A stretch of DNA of 64,000 nucleotides from Blumeriella jaapii (lineage: Eukaryota; Ascomycota; Leotiomycetes; Helotiales; Drepanopezizaceae), in contig VWND01000027.1 in assembly GCA_009599575.1 (NCBI GenBank), positions 45,001 through 109,000 on the forward strand. The letters run 5' to 3'. Below the pieces are notes generated by a model. It saw only the letters and a program-made list of their open reading frames with translations. It made no database searches and was not told where the DNA came from. The translations under genes were made by a program, and so were the position numbers. This document shows positions 1-11,720 of this stretch, piece by piece; position 1 is the first letter of the stretch, and each line of letters starts with the position of its first letter.

Positions 1-491
1 GGATGGCCCAGTAGACGATCGTCACGAGGAAGGGGAAGTTCGTGATGGTGGTGTAGCTGAGGGAGTGCAGCGCTTGCGCAAGACGGGGGAGCCGGGTGCG
101 GAGCGGAGGCCGCCCGTGGAGGGCGTAGGTGGCCGTGGTGATGGCGGCGGCGAGGAAGTAGAAGCAGATGCCCCAGTAGCAGAGGACTGGCGGTGTTAGC
201 GTTCCGAAGGATTGGGGGGGAGGGGGCGGACACGTACCCGTGAAGAAGGAGAAGGATTTGTTGGTATCGTGGTACGAGAGGCCGTCACGACCCGCGAGCT
301 GCCAGCCGATGATGAAGAACGTGGTGGTGAAGGCGTAGAGCGACTATGGTTGTGAGCAGCTGTTTTGTTTACGGGGGGGGATTAAGCGAGCGACGTACAA
401 TGATCGCTCGCACGCCGCACAGCGCCCAGGGCGACAGGATCCAGGACGTCTCGAAGCGATAGCTCGGGTCGCAGGTCGAGGTTTGGGCCAT
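1..491 (-). CDS. FAR-17a/AIG1-like membrane protein, 5' part (three exons, cut by window edge)
   Basis: Spliced minus-strand reading: exon 1 is 491-399 (ATG at 491, 31 codons), exon 2 is 343-238 and exon 3 is 186-1. Introns 398-344 and 237-187 both begin GTACGT and end in AG. The frame stays open across both joins, giving about 128 residues. Seen: N-terminus MAQTSTCDPSYRFETSW, then a hydrophobic stretch (FTTTFFIIGW), the signature KSFSFFTVLCYWGICFYF, and a later TNFPFLVTIVYWAI helix. The 'S-F-F-T-x-L-x-Y-W-G' and 'T-x-F-P-F-L-V-T' motifs are typical of fungal members of the FAR-17a/AIG1 family, multi-helix membrane proteins (animal members hydrolyse certain lipids; the role in fungi is unclear). 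The 3' part lies left of the window. The family call comes from recalled motifs, not a search. Confidence 0.62.
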
Positions 492-1194
492 GGTCGGCTG
501 CGTTTTCGTCTGTCGAGTTCCCTCTTTCCTCCCCCGTGACGCGCGAGTCGTGGATTCTCGTGATTCTCGAGATTCTCGAGCTTCGGTCTTCGCGGAGAGC
601 TGTCAAGTCCTATCCCCGTCGATGTGTAGCACGGGGGATGTCAGGGTGCGTGCGTGCGGGAGGCCGGTCGAAATGCGCACCGATATGGAGATTTGTCTCT
701 GGCACAAACATTCGTGCGAAAAAAAAAAAAAAAAAAAAAAAAAAAGGTGTTCCACGGGCGAAGAAAACATACTTATATGTGCCCCGGGTGGACACGGCGA
801 ACTCCGGCACGGCTCTCTGGACGCGATGGAGATGGAAGGAGAAATTTTCGTTTCATGACGAGCTCTCTGCCTTTCTTCGGTGGCGTCAGCGACTCGGTCT
901 GGGTGGTATCGACGACCGGGCCAGCAGCGGCGGGGAAGGTGTGTATGTCGTGCGGACGTTTCTGACGACGCCGAGACCGTTTCTGATCCTCTGCGGAGGG
1001 CGACCGAGCCGGTAGGAGCATTGATTGGCCGACCCGAGGGGGGCGGGAGGGAGCTGGGCGAGCTAGCTCTTGTCGCCGTGTAGATGTCAGAGTCATGATG
1101 CCTCTCGGAGGGTGGCTCCGAGGGGAGCGTTGACGTCGAGTGGCCATCGCCAGACCGAAGGGGATGGTTGGTGGGAGGGGGGATTTGCGGAAGG
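492..1194. other. Intergenic region upstream of the FAR-17a-like gene, with poly(A) tract
   Basis: No gene is supported. It should hold the promoter and 5' UTR of the minus-strand gene starting at 491. It has a short GATTCTCGA direct repeat (about 553-580) and an uninterrupted A tract at about 720-745. Overlapping open frames on both strands are low-complexity and share no recognisable motif. Confidence 0.5.
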
Positions 1195-2068
1195 AGAACG
1201 AAGTTGCCGGAAGTGCAGGAAGTAGATATTGTAAGGAAGTGCAGTAAGTAAATATAGTAAGTGAGTAGCGTAAGTATATAAATAAGGATCATAAATAAAG
1301 ACAGTAAGTACAGTGTAGAAGGTAAATACAGTATGTAAAGTAAGTGCAGTAAGTGAGTAGCGTAAGTATATAAAAGAAGGATCATAAATAAAGATAGTAA
1401 GTACAGTAGAAGGTAACACAGTATGTAAAGTAAGTGCAGTAAGTAAGTACAGTAAGTACATAAAATAAGTATAATAAATAAATACAGTAAGTACAGTATG
1501 TAAAGTAAGTACAGTGTAGAAAGTACATACAGGTATATAAGTACCTTAAGTACAGTATGTAGAATAAGTATAGTATAAAAAGTAAATACAGTACATAAGT
1601 AAGTACGGTACATAGAATAAGTATAGTACATAAAGTAAATACCATGTATAAGTAAGTACAGTAGGTACAGTATAGAGGTAAGTACAGTATATAGAGTAAG
1701 TAGAGTAAATAGAGTAAGGATAGTAAGTCAGTACAGTATAGAAAGCAAATAAATACAGTACACTAGTAAGTACAGTATGTAGAATAAGTATAGTACATAA
1801 GTAAATACAGTACATAGAGTAAGTACAGTAAGTACGGTATATAAAGTAAGTATAGTATATAGAGTAAGTAGAGGAAATAGAGTAAGTATAGTAAGTAAGT
1901 ACAGTAAGTACAGTACGTAGAGTACCTATAAGTACAGTACATACAGGAAGTACAGTTAGTACACACACAGGAAGCACAGTACATACAGTACAGTACAACA
2001 CATTCAGTACATTCATACATACATACCTACCTATAGGTACATACCCACCTACCTACCTACCTACCTGT
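1195..2068. repeat. Degenerate AGTAAGTA/CAGTA simple-repeat tract ending in (ACCT)n
   Basis: About 870 bp built from short variants of AGTAAGTA, ACAGTA and TATAGTA. The plus strand is nearly devoid of C, so the minus strand is open in long Tyr/Leu-rich frames with no protein character. The tract closes with about six ACCT units (about 2045-2068). It is a microsatellite that has spread and degenerated. Confidence 0.8.
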
Positions 2069-3140
2069 ACAGATATGTAGCAATCTACTCCAAATGTCTT
2101 GCCATCGACCACGGGCAGAACCCCGTCTCGTCTCCCCACCCTCCCCCCCACCCCCTGCGGAAGAGAAACACGGCTGAAGAAGATGTGCCACGCCGCGACG
2201 TCCGATCGTCCGCCCTCGGTCCCCCGCGACATGGACCTGGGACGACAGACAGACTCTCGCATCTGGCCCGCGGCCGATGTCCGGCTCCGGTGCGTTCGTC
2301 GGCCCCGCGTCGCATCGCGGTGGGCCCGCGAAGGGACGGAAGAAGACACATCGCGGCGCGCGATGCTTTGTTGACGCCGGCGGCGCGCAGCCGAGGGCGC
2401 TCGCGACTCGCTCTCGTCGGCCAGGATGGAGGAGGGATGGCAGGATGGAGGGATGGCAGGATGAAGGGATGGCAGGATGGCATTCTATGTGCGGCCGGTG
2501 TGTGTATGCGCGACGCGAGGGGCTCGTCGTCGAGGGGCTCGTCGTCGCGGGGGGGGATAAACATAGGCCAGATGCCAGGCCGGCGCCCATCCCCTCCCCT
2601 TTCTGTCGGAGGATCTCCAGTGTATCTGCAGTGCGTCTCCAGTGTGTCGTATCTCCAGTGTATCGCCAGTGTATCTCGATCTCTCTATCGCGTGCACGCC
2701 GTGCTCTATCTGCCAACGCGCCAATGTGCATAGAGTTCGTGCGGTGACCTGGTCGGCGCAGCGTCGCTCGCCGTCGACGTCCATGGAGCCGAGAAGTCAC
2801 CTCTCGTCAAGCTCCCACGTCAACCTCAACTTCTCACGTCGACGTCGACCTCAACCTCGACCTCGACCTCGACCTCAACTTCAACCTCAACCTCCCCCCT
2901 CTCACGACCTCCCCCTCTCACGACCTCCCCCCTCCCCCCTCTGCCACCCCGGCCCATCGTCAAACACCTCCCACGCACCGTCTGCGCCCGTCCCTGTCGC
3001 CCCCTCGTCTCGACTCACGCAGGCCCCCTCGAGGTTCGCCGGCCTCAGCTTGGACGCTGCGGCGCGCCGTCGATCCAGCCATCCCGCCATCTGTCTGCCG
3101 TCGAGCCTCTGCCACCGGCCCTCTGCCATCTTCAAGACTC
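2069..3140. other. Upstream region of the 3141 gene, with several short tandem repeats
   Basis: No gene is supported. It contains GGATGGCA-type repeats (about 2425-2482), a duplicated GGGGCTCGTCGTCG (about 2519-2548), CTCCAGTGTAT-type repeats (about 2618-2675) and CCTCGA/CCTCAA hexamer repeats (about 2825-2893). Pyrimidine-rich stretches follow up to the ATG, as is common in 5' leaders of filamentous fungi. No TATA box can be assigned with confidence. Confidence 0.45.
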
Positions 3141-4423
3141 ATGGTCGTCGCCCCGTCCGCGTCCGCTCCCCATGAAGGCGGCAGCTCCTTTCCCTTCGAC
3201 CCCGTCCACGACAGCTTCTTCCTCGCGGCCTCGCCCCCCGACGGCCGCAGCAGCAGCAGCAGCACCAGCAGCAGCAGCAGCACAACCAGCTCGACCAGCA
3301 GCCGCGGCGCGACGACGACGCCGCGCCCGGCCAGCGTGATGGACGGTCTCCAGGCGCCCTGCCATCCCATTCCCGCCATGCAGGCCGCCTTCGCCGAGTC
3401 CATGGTCGAATCCGCCGAACCCCCCGCCTCGAGCCGGCCCAACCCCCCCCGCGTCGCCAGCGCCGCCGCCCGGCGCAAGATCCTCATCGAGCAGGACGCC
3501 GACGAGGACACGCACGCCGGCCGCGGCGCCCGCCAGCGCCCCGGCCAGCAGTACCACGAGATGTGGAAGCTGATGGCCCAGATCTCGTTCGGCGTGTACC
3601 TGCTGATCAACGGCATCGCCAAGGACGACGAGCAGGTCATGACGATCCTGCAGGGCCACGTCGACGAGGTCGACGAGTTCCTCGAGTCGACGCTCGAGGA
3701 CTTCGAGCTGGCCCACGACGACGTCGAGGAGCGGCTGCGCTTCCTGAAGCTGCCCCTGGAGAACATCGCCATCTTCGACGCCATGCTCGCCGACCGCGCG
3801 TTCCGCCGCCAGATCGTCACGGGCAACGAGCGCATCGAGCACGTTATCGTGCGGACGGCCAAGGCCATGAACGACGCCCTCCAGGATGTGCAGCAGGGCC
3901 TCGCGGCCTGCCGCGAGTTCGCCCGCTACCTCGAGGCCGAGCAGGCCGAGGCGCCGTGGCTGACGGGCCGGCCGGACATGCACAAGGTCTTCCTGGCCAT
4001 GAAGGGCAACGTGGACGGCTGGTGCAAGGCATACGGGTCGCTGCAGACCAAGGGCCATCATCTGGGCGTCGCCCTGGTCCAGCTCGGCTCCATCGTGGCC
4101 GAGATGGATCGACGCGCCGGGGAGGTCAGCCGCGAGACACGAGTCGGCCGGCATCCTGAGACCGGTGGCGGGCCGCGGCTAACCCGGGGCCAGCAGATGA
4201 GCGCCGCCCCCGAGATACAGATGGGATCCCCCCCCCCTTCTCCGACGTCGAGGTTGATGCGACAGTCGATGCGCAAGGATCTCCCGTCCGATCCCATCAT
4301 GATCACGCCCGCCATCCAGGCGACGCTCCCCGCCTTTCAGTTGGTCTCGGACCGCGCGCGGAGCCCAGCGTCTTCCGCGGACGAGGAGGACGAGGAGGAG
4401 GACGAGGACGACGAGGAGGAGGA

Positions 4424-4458
<35 letters not shown>

Positions 4459-6207
4459 AGGAAGAAGCGCCAGAGGAGCAGTTCACACTCAAACCCACCA
4501 CCTATACCCCCGTCCCATCGCCACTCCCATCGCCGCAGCGGAACGCGCCCCGAGCCGCACCGCCGTCCCCTCCGCCCGAAGCCCGCCAGCGGAGTTCGCT
4601 GCGGCATCGCTTTTCCATCCGGGCGCGCAAGGAGCCGGCCGAGACGGCCCCGATGCCGCGATTGGCCCCGTTGGACACCCAATGGGGGCCGCGCCAGCGC
4701 GTGAACTTGGCCGCCGCGAGCGAGCGACAGGAGTCGGTGCCCCTCCCGAGGCAGATCTCGATCGCATCCCCGCTGGAGCGACAACCGGCACTGGTCGTGT
4801 CTGGCGCGCCGCGAGAGAGGAAGAGTTCGATTCCGGATGCCCGAGAGAGACAGAGTCCGATTCCAGATGCCCGAGAGAGACAGAGTTCGACACCGGATGC
4901 CCGAGAGAGGCAGAGTTCGAAACCGGATGCCCGAGAGAGACAGAGTTCGATTCCAGATTCCCTCTCTCCTCTCTTCCCGGGCGTGTATCGCGAGAGCCAG
5001 GCTTCGATTCCTGATGCCCGCGTCCGCCAGATTTCCATTTCCATTTCCGAGGCCCGAGAGCGACAGAGCTCGTTTTCCGACTCCCTCTCGCCGCTCTTCC
5101 CGGGCGTGTATCGCGAACGGCAAAGTTCGGCGTCCGATGCCCGCGAGAGCCAGAGCTCGGTTTCCGACTCCCTCTCGCCGCTCTTTCCGGGCGTGTATCG
5201 CGAGAGGCAGATTTCCACTCCGGAGGCCCGCGTCCGCCAGAGTGCGATTGCGGATGCCCGCGAACGAAACCGATCGGTGCCCGATTCCCTCTCTCCCCTC
5301 TTCCCCGGCGTGTATCGCGAGAGGCAGATTTCCACTCCGGAGGCCCGCGTCCGCCAGAGTTCGCACGCGGATGCCCGCGAACGAAATCGGTCGGTGCCCG
5401 ATTCCCTCTCGCCGCTCTTCCCGGGCGTGTACCGCGGGAGGCAGATCTCCACTCCGGATGCCGGCGAGAGGAAGAGCTCGATTCCGGATCTCCGACTGCG
5501 GCAGAGTTCGATTCCGGACCTTCGCGCGCGACAGAGTTCCATTCCCGATCGATCACGACACGGCTCGACCGCCGCCCGGGAGCGACAGCACTCTGCCTTC
5601 GGCTCGGAATGCTCCACCCACTCCCCCTCCTCGCGAGGCGTGGATTCGGCCTACGTTTCCGACTTCGAACATGCCGTTCCCGCCATGCCGACGGTGTCGC
5701 GCCAATCCAGCGCGAGCCCCCTCACGAACAGCCCCCACATCCAGCCTCAATTTGCCTACGTCCCCCCCTCGCCCGGCTCCGAGCAGCAGTTCTTCCGGCC
5801 GGTCCAGGCATCCCCGAACTCGCCGCTGCAACGCCCCTGGACGGCCGGCCCCTCGAACCCGCTGCACCCTCTCGAACTTGTCGACGTCCAACCTGTCCTC
5901 GCACCGCGACTACCCCTCCCGGAGCGTGCACGGGAACCGACGGCCGGCGCCCAGCACGATGGGCATGAGCATGATGAGCGAACGCACCACGGTGACGGAG
6001 ATGGACGCCCACGGGGACCAGCGGCAGGTCAAGAAGAAGCGGAGCGCCTTTGGCTGGCTGAAGAAGGCCTTTAGCCTGAGTGAGGAGGAGAAGGCCGCGT
6101 TCGAGGCGAAGCGGATGGGTCTGGAACGGGAGAGGAGCGAGTACTACGGCGTGCAGGAGCGGCGCTGGGTGGATGGGCGGCGCGTGGATGGGCGGCGCGT
6201 GAGCTAG
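3141..6207 (+). CDS. Conserved fungal helical-domain protein with acidic tract and Ser/Arg-rich repeats; frame change near the 3' end
   Basis: The start is ATG at 3141. The first frame runs open to a stop at 6074, but the conserved end lies in the next frame and stops at TAG 6205-6207. Seen: Ser/Thr-rich N-terminus; helical domain at about residues 137-334 beginning YHEMWKLMAQISFGVYLLIN and containing FLKLPLENIAIFDAML; Glu/Asp tract at about residues 413-443; Arg/Ser-rich repeats at about residues 559-807, including five copies of DSLSPLFPGVYR; then SPLQRPWTAGPSNP. The other frame supplies SNLSTSNLSSHRDYPSRS, KKKRSAFGWLKKAFSLSEEE and YYG...RWVDGRRV. From memory, fungal homologues pair a 'WKLMAQISFGVY' domain with a 'SAFGWLKKAFSL' tail, so both parts belong to one gene. 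No GT-AG intron of the right length phase is visible at about 5850-5885, so an indel (real or assembly) is likely. Function unknown. Confidence 0.72.
4810..5560 (+). repeat. In-frame coding minisatellite of the 3141 gene
   Basis: Short units encoding RERQSSIPDA-like decapeptides (from about 4813) pass into a longer unit of about 39 codons (117 bp). That unit contains DSLSPLFPGVYRERQ followed by two DAR/EAR-type decapeptides. Five DSLSPLFPGVYR units are visible, starting near 4957, 5080, 5168, 5284 and 5401. The unit length keeps the frame, so copy-number change would not disrupt the protein. Confidence 0.8.
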
Positions 6208-6875
6208 ATGCCACGCTGTGGGGAGGGTCTTGGATGGTCCACGAACGACGATGACCTTACGCACCGTACCGAGGACGACTACGTGACGAGGCGAGCTCCT
6301 ACATTGGCCACGTCGTTTCACGATGGGGGGGGGATATTGTACGATTTTCGCTTGATACCCGTTCTCTGCGCTGCGAGCACGGTCTTTTCTTTTGGTCTTT
6401 TCTTTTTTTTCTAATGCTTTTCTTTTGTGCGATTTCCTTGCTTTTCCTTTTCTCTTGAAGATCCTCGATCCTCTTCAGCATGGTGTTATGGGCGTTTGAG
6501 AGGTGTGGGATGGGATGGGATGGGATGGGGGGTTTTGTACTGTACCTGGATATAGATGGATGGATGGGATCAATGAAGGATGAGATACATGAAGCATGGG
6601 TCAAGGGGATGCGGGAGGGCAGAGACGAGAGCGGGAGCGGGGGCTGGGGCTGGGTTGGGTTGGGTAGATGGATGGGATAGAACGGGGTATTGTGTAGGTT
6701 AGGCGTGGGTTGGAGATTGGAGGTTGAGTTGGGTTGGGTTGGGTTGGGTTTCATTGGATTAGATTAGATCAGATCGCAGATGGGTGTCGAGGTGCCCTTG
6801 GCCGGGCGAGCATAGATCGGAATGGAATGGTGCTACATAGACCTCGGAGCGCTGGCTATGAATGACCATTCTCTC
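6208..6875. other. 3' flank of the 3141 gene with simple repeats
   Basis: No gene is seen. The stretch holds the presumed 3' UTR and short arrays: GGGAT units (about 6506-6531), GGATGGAT (about 6555-6570) and GGGTT pentamers (about 6725-6751). Confidence 0.5.
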
Positions 6876-6940
6876 ATTTACTCACTGCAGCGACCGCGTG
6901 CATTTTCCTTTACACACTTTCATTGTTCGTTCTTTTGCTG

Positions 6941-6987
<47 letters not shown>

Positions 6988-7248
6988 GGCTTGCTGGCTT
7001 GCTTGCTTGCTTCTTTCTTTCTTTCTTTTTTTTTCTTAGTGCTTATATCACTTATTTCATTCTGGCTTGACTTATCGTTTTATGTAACATAATATAACGT
7101 GATATGATATGACATAACATAACATAATACAACATAACATGATACAACATGATATGGTATAACCCAAAAAACACACACGCTCCGCTTTAACACCAGCTTT
7201 CTTTTTGCTTTTTTCCGATTTTTTTTTTTTTTTTTCTTTTTTTTTTCT

Positions 7249-7308
<60 letters not shown>

Positions 7309-7432
7309 TCAAATGGCTTTTTTATAAATAAATAGAAGGGGAGAACCAACCATCTAGCTTACTTACTTATTTATTTTATCTATTTATTGTAGCGACCGCA
7401 TGCAATTTTTTTTGATATATATTATTGATTGT

Positions 7433-7465
<33 letters not shown>

Positions 7466-7673
7466 GGCTGGCTTGCTGGCTTGCTTGCTGGCTTGCTTCT
7501 TTCTTTCTTTTTTTCTTGGTGCTTATATCACTTGTTTTATTCTGGCTTAACTCATCGCTTTGTATAATACGATATAATATGATATGATATGATATAAAAT
7601 GATATAAAATGACATAACCCAAAAAAACACACACACGCTCCGCTTTAATACCAGCTTTTCTTTGCTTTTCGGG

Positions 7674-7706
<33 letters not shown>

Positions 7707-8190
7707 CGGCAATGGCTTTTTTTCAAAATGGGAGTTTTTTTTTCAAATGGGGGTTTTATAATAAATTGAAGGGAGAACCAACCATCCAGCTTACTTAATT
7801 ATTTAATTATTCACTCACTGCAGTGACCGCATACTTTTTTTTTCTATATATATGTTATTGATCGTTTTGTTTGTGTTTGCTTGCTTGCTTGCTGGCTTGC
7901 TTTTTTTTTTTCTTTTCTTTTCTTTTTTTCTTTCTTTCTTTTCTTTTTTTCTTGATGCTTATATCACTTATTTCATTCTGGCTTAACTCATCACTTTGTA
8001 TAATACGATACGATATGATATGATATGATATGATATGATACAATATGATATAACCCAAAAAAAAAAACCATATACGCTCCGCTTTAACACCCGCTTTCCT
8101 TTTGCTTTTCCGTTTTTTTTTGGGGGGGGGGGGGGGGAAAAGGGGGCTTTTTTTTTTTTATAAATAGAAAGGAGAACCAGCCATCCCGCC
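6876..8190. repeat. Three tandem diverged copies of a ~0.43-0.5 kb unit
   Basis: The same succession of landmarks occurs three times. These are a CACTGCAGCGACCGC-like start (near 6885, 7385 and 7815), a (GCTT)n block, a pyrimidine tract, the motif TGCTTATATCACTT, an ATATGATATGATAT block, AACCCAAAAAA with CGCTCCGCTTTAA, a homopolymer run, and AGAAGGGGAGAACCAACCATC-like sequence. Successive starts are about 500 and 430 bp apart. No coding frame or terminal repeat was found, so the nature of the unit is unknown. Confidence 0.75.
7249..7306 (+). repeat. Poly(G) run, 58 nt
   Basis: Uninterrupted G from 7249 to 7306, preceded by T-rich sequence. Shorter G runs occur at the equivalent place of unit 3 (about 8121-8137). 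The run is quadruplex-prone and also a likely place for assembly length error. Confidence 0.85.
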
Positions 8191-8396
8191 TCTAGGGAAA
8201 GGCGCTTATGTAGCGGACCGTTTTGTTACACTTCTTCGTTTACAAAACTGCTTTTTTTCCCGAGGCTCTTTTGTTTGTATATGGTTTGGAATGTATATAT
8301 GTATGTATGTATATAAAAATCCTTAGCTTGGAATGCTCTAAGAGAGGCTTGGTGTAGGCTTGAGATGGTCTTGAGGTAAAGAGCGCTGTTTGTAAT
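8191..8396. other. Host sequence left of element A, ending in the target duplication
   Basis: No gene is seen. The last five bases (8392-8396, GTAAT) recur directly after element A at 49858-49862. Confidence 0.6.
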
Positions 8397-8809
8397 TGTC
8401 AGGAACCAATATCACGTGTATAAATCAGGTGATCCGCCAAGGCCCTCTGCCTTCTACCAACCCTCGAATAGCATTCTCTGCGGATAGGCCGTAAGGGCCG
8501 GATAGTATTATAAAGGTTGAAAATGACATTTAGGTAAAACACTTTATAAAAATAATTGCTAAGGAACCAATTATTAGGGTTATATTAAAAAGGATAAGAA
8601 AAGGTCGGGATAGGGGCTGGAGAAGCATATTAAATAAGGTTCGTCTGATTTCCTGGGAATTACTTTTCTTAAGGGCTCCACCCTTCCTTTTATACTTATA
8701 CACGCTTTTTACTAAAAATGTAAAAAGTAAAAATCAATTTGATTATTAATCTAATTTTATTTAAATTCTATTATTTAAATTAATATTTCCCTGCTTTTCA
8801 ATTCTTACA
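8397..8809 (+). repeat. Element A 5' LTR
   Basis: Starts TGTCAGGAACC and ends TTCTTACA. It matches 49445-49857 and, inverted, 15223-15634 and 22163-22573. Confidence 0.9.
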
Positions 8810-9139
8810 TTTTAATCTTTTTATTTACCGAAACGGCAGTTCGATATTATTAAAACAATCTTCTATTATATTATTATATTTATATCGTTATTATCGATAT
8901 TATAGCTTTTCGCATTCGCAAAAAATAAGCATTTCCAGCTATTTAAAAAAACTCAGCACTTTCGGCTGTTTAAAAAAACTTCGTATTATCGTTTCCTTTA
9001 ACGTTATTAATTTTATTAAAAATCGAAAATACCTTATTATCAGAGCGCGACGACTTTTCAATTTTTTTTATCGAAAAAATTATTAAAAAAAGCTACGTTC
9101 AAAGCGATTCGAAAGGATTTTTCATCGAAACTTTGATTT

Positions 9140-10097
9140 ATTTAGCTGATAAACGAATCCGCGCCGAATAAAAAAAAAACAATAAACGTAAAAAAATAAA
9201 AAAGATACGAGCTAAAATAAAACAGAAAAAAACTGAAAAAAAAGTTTACGAAACAATTAAAAAATTCGAAGAAATTAAAAAACGCCGAAACGAATTTCGA
9301 AAAAAAATTAAACAATTCCAACGAAAACTTAACGCTTTCGAAAATATCGAAAAAAAGGTTTTTATATTTTCTAATACCGTTCTAATTAAAAAAAAACAAA
9401 AAATAACCCAAGCCGGCGATTATTATAAAGTATTTTCGAAGCATTATAATAATAATATTTATTAAAAACGACCTAGCATTTTTTTTAAATATATTATATC
9501 TTTTGTAAAAAATATAGCGAATTCGAGCCGAAAAACATTAAAAATAAAAGATTTTCCAATATATCGAAAGAAAAATACTGAAAAAGCTTAATTTTTTATT
9601 CGGCGTACAAAGCGAAGTTTCCGCCAAAATAAAAAGGTAATATTTTGTATTAATTAAAAAAAATTAACGTTTGTATTTTAGCTTTCGACGATAAAAAAAA
9701 AAAAAAATAAATCGGATACGAACGACGTTTTACGAATATTCGAATTATATAAAACGATTTCAAAAAATAAATATTAAACTTTTTAATAAATGCGAAAAAT
9801 CGAGAAATCGCGGCTTCGAATTTATACGATAAAGCAAAGCAAAAAAAATATAAATTAATTAACGATTTCGTTGCTTATTTAAATAATTTCGAACAGCAGT
9901 TGCAAATAATAAACGATACGACTAAAAAAAAAATGCTTTTCGCAAAACTCCGATTTATTTTTCGAAAAAAAATTATTAAACGAAATAATACTGCAGCTAT
10001 AAGTTCGCACGAAAAATTAATATTAATCGCTCGTCGTATCGAAAATGCTAATAAAATTATCAGCGCGACGAAACGAAAAATAATAAACGACGAAACG

Positions 10098-10136
<39 letters not shown>

Positions 10137-10480
10137 ATATTTACGATTAAAATTTAAAAGCTAAAACAAATACATACCGTTTTTCGATTCGAAAATACGT
10201 TATAAAAAAAAAACGAAAAAAAAAAAAAACGATAATTTTAACAAAATCTTTTAAAATCCTAGAAATTTTTTAACGATTTTTTTTTACTTTTCGAAATGCA
10301 ATCGCTGCCAAAAAAAAAAGCATCGTATAATCAATTATTTAAAAGTCGAATATTATAAATATAACAAAAAAAAATATATAGCTTTAAACTGCTCCGAAGC
10401 TAACAAATTTAAAAAACTCGAAAAAAGCTTCCGCTCGATTTTAATTTCGTCGCTGCTAATAAGATCGAGCGAAAAAAAAA
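9140..10480 (+). pseudogene. Element A gag remnant with CCHC zinc knuckle
   Basis: Translated pieces keep helical, Lys/Glu-rich gag character (for example around 9900-10060) but stops are frequent. A knuckle is readable: Cys codons at 10297 and 10306 and His at 10321. The fourth ligand at 10336 is now Tyr (TAT for TGT). Copy B keeps this last Cys. Boundaries are approximate. Confidence 0.6.
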
Positions 10481-10499
10481 AAAAGCAAAAAATAATAAT

Positions 10500-11720
10500 T
10501 TTAATCGAAATTAAAAAAGCCAAAAGCGAAACTCGTACGAAACGAGCTTTTATCGATTGCGGCGCGGAAAAAAACTGCGTAATTTAAAAATTATTAATTA
10601 AATATAAATAAAAACCAATTTAAAAACGTATTAATTTATTTACGATTAAAAAAAAAAAAATAATTATTTACGACACGCATACGCAATTTATTCGCGCTAT
10701 TAATAATTATAAAATAACTAAAAAAATACAAAGCGATTTCGTAGCTTGCGATATAAATATCCCAAGGGTTTTATTTATTTTAAAATTCCTTTGGTTGCGA
10801 AATATCGACTTTGTTATAAGTTTTCGAGCTAAATCGTAGCGATATTTAATCGAACGCTTATAATTTAATTTCGTTATAATTAAACGTTTTAAAAAAAAAT
10901 TCAAAAAAAAATAAGCGTTTTATATCGTTTTGAAAAAAGTTATTAAAAAACAATATTAATTACTTTTTAAATACGACGATTACGCCGACGTGTTTAACGA
11001 TACCGCCGCGGTTATCCTAGCTTTTTATTATCTTATAAAACATCGAATAAACTTCGCGAAAAAGAAAAACCTTTTTTAAAAATCAATTTATTTTTTGTCG
11101 GAATTTAAATTTACCGAATTGCGCGAATATTTCGATTCGAATTTAAAAAAAAGCTGAATAAAAAAATCTATTAGCTCTGCTAACGCACCGATAATATTTA
11201 TACCGAAAAAAGACGGAAGTTTGCGATTATACGTCGATTATAAAAGTTTAAACGCAATTACGGTTAAAAATCGAACTTTTTTATTTTTTATAAGCGAAAC
11301 TTTGGATCGTTTAAAAAAAGCTAAAATATTTATTAAACTAAATTTTATTTGGGCGTATCACCGCCTTCGAATAAAAAAAAAAAATAAATGGAAAACTGCG
11401 TTTCGCATTCGTTACGAATATTTCGAATACTGCGTATTACCTTTCGGCCTTTCGAACGCACCAGCAATTTTCCAAGCGTATATTAATTAAGTTTTAATCG
11501 GTTTAATAAATATTACGTATATAATTTACTTCGACGATATTTTAATATTTTTCGAAAACCCCGACGATTATACAAACGCGGTAAAAATTTTTTTCGAAAA
11601 ACTTCGTATTAATAAATTTTACGAAAATCTGAAAAAATATGCTTTCGATACGAATACGATTAAGTTTTTAAGCTTCGTCGTTATTTTTACGAGAATTGAA
11701 ATAAATCTAAAAAAAATAAA
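10500..11720 (+). pseudogene. Element A protease and reverse transcriptase remnant
   Basis: A protease-like site reads FIDCGAE (D-C-G at 10555-10563). Reverse transcriptase follows with LYVDYKSLNAI at about 11224, VLPFGLSNAPAIFQAYIN at about 11437-11490 and the catalytic YFDD at 11527-11538, so the metal-binding aspartates survive here. The frame is broken by a TAA at 11488-11490 and by further stops upstream and downstream. Polymerase domain order matches Ty3/gypsy elements. Confidence 0.75.

Noticed and set aside
603..1631. Long minus-strand open frame (342 codons)
   Set aside because: It is open only because the AGTAAGTA tract has almost no C on the plus strand; the translation is Tyr/Leu low complexity and a poly(Phe) run, with no domain.
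4837..6207. Whole plus-strand frame 4837-6207 as a separate gene
   Set aside because: Its first 1 kb is the repeat region read out of frame; only the last part (from about 5870) is credible, as the end of the 3141 gene.
6720..6752. TTGGG repeats as an internal telomere-like array
   Set aside because: Fungal telomeres are usually TTAGGG; only about five GGGTT units are present among other simple repeats.
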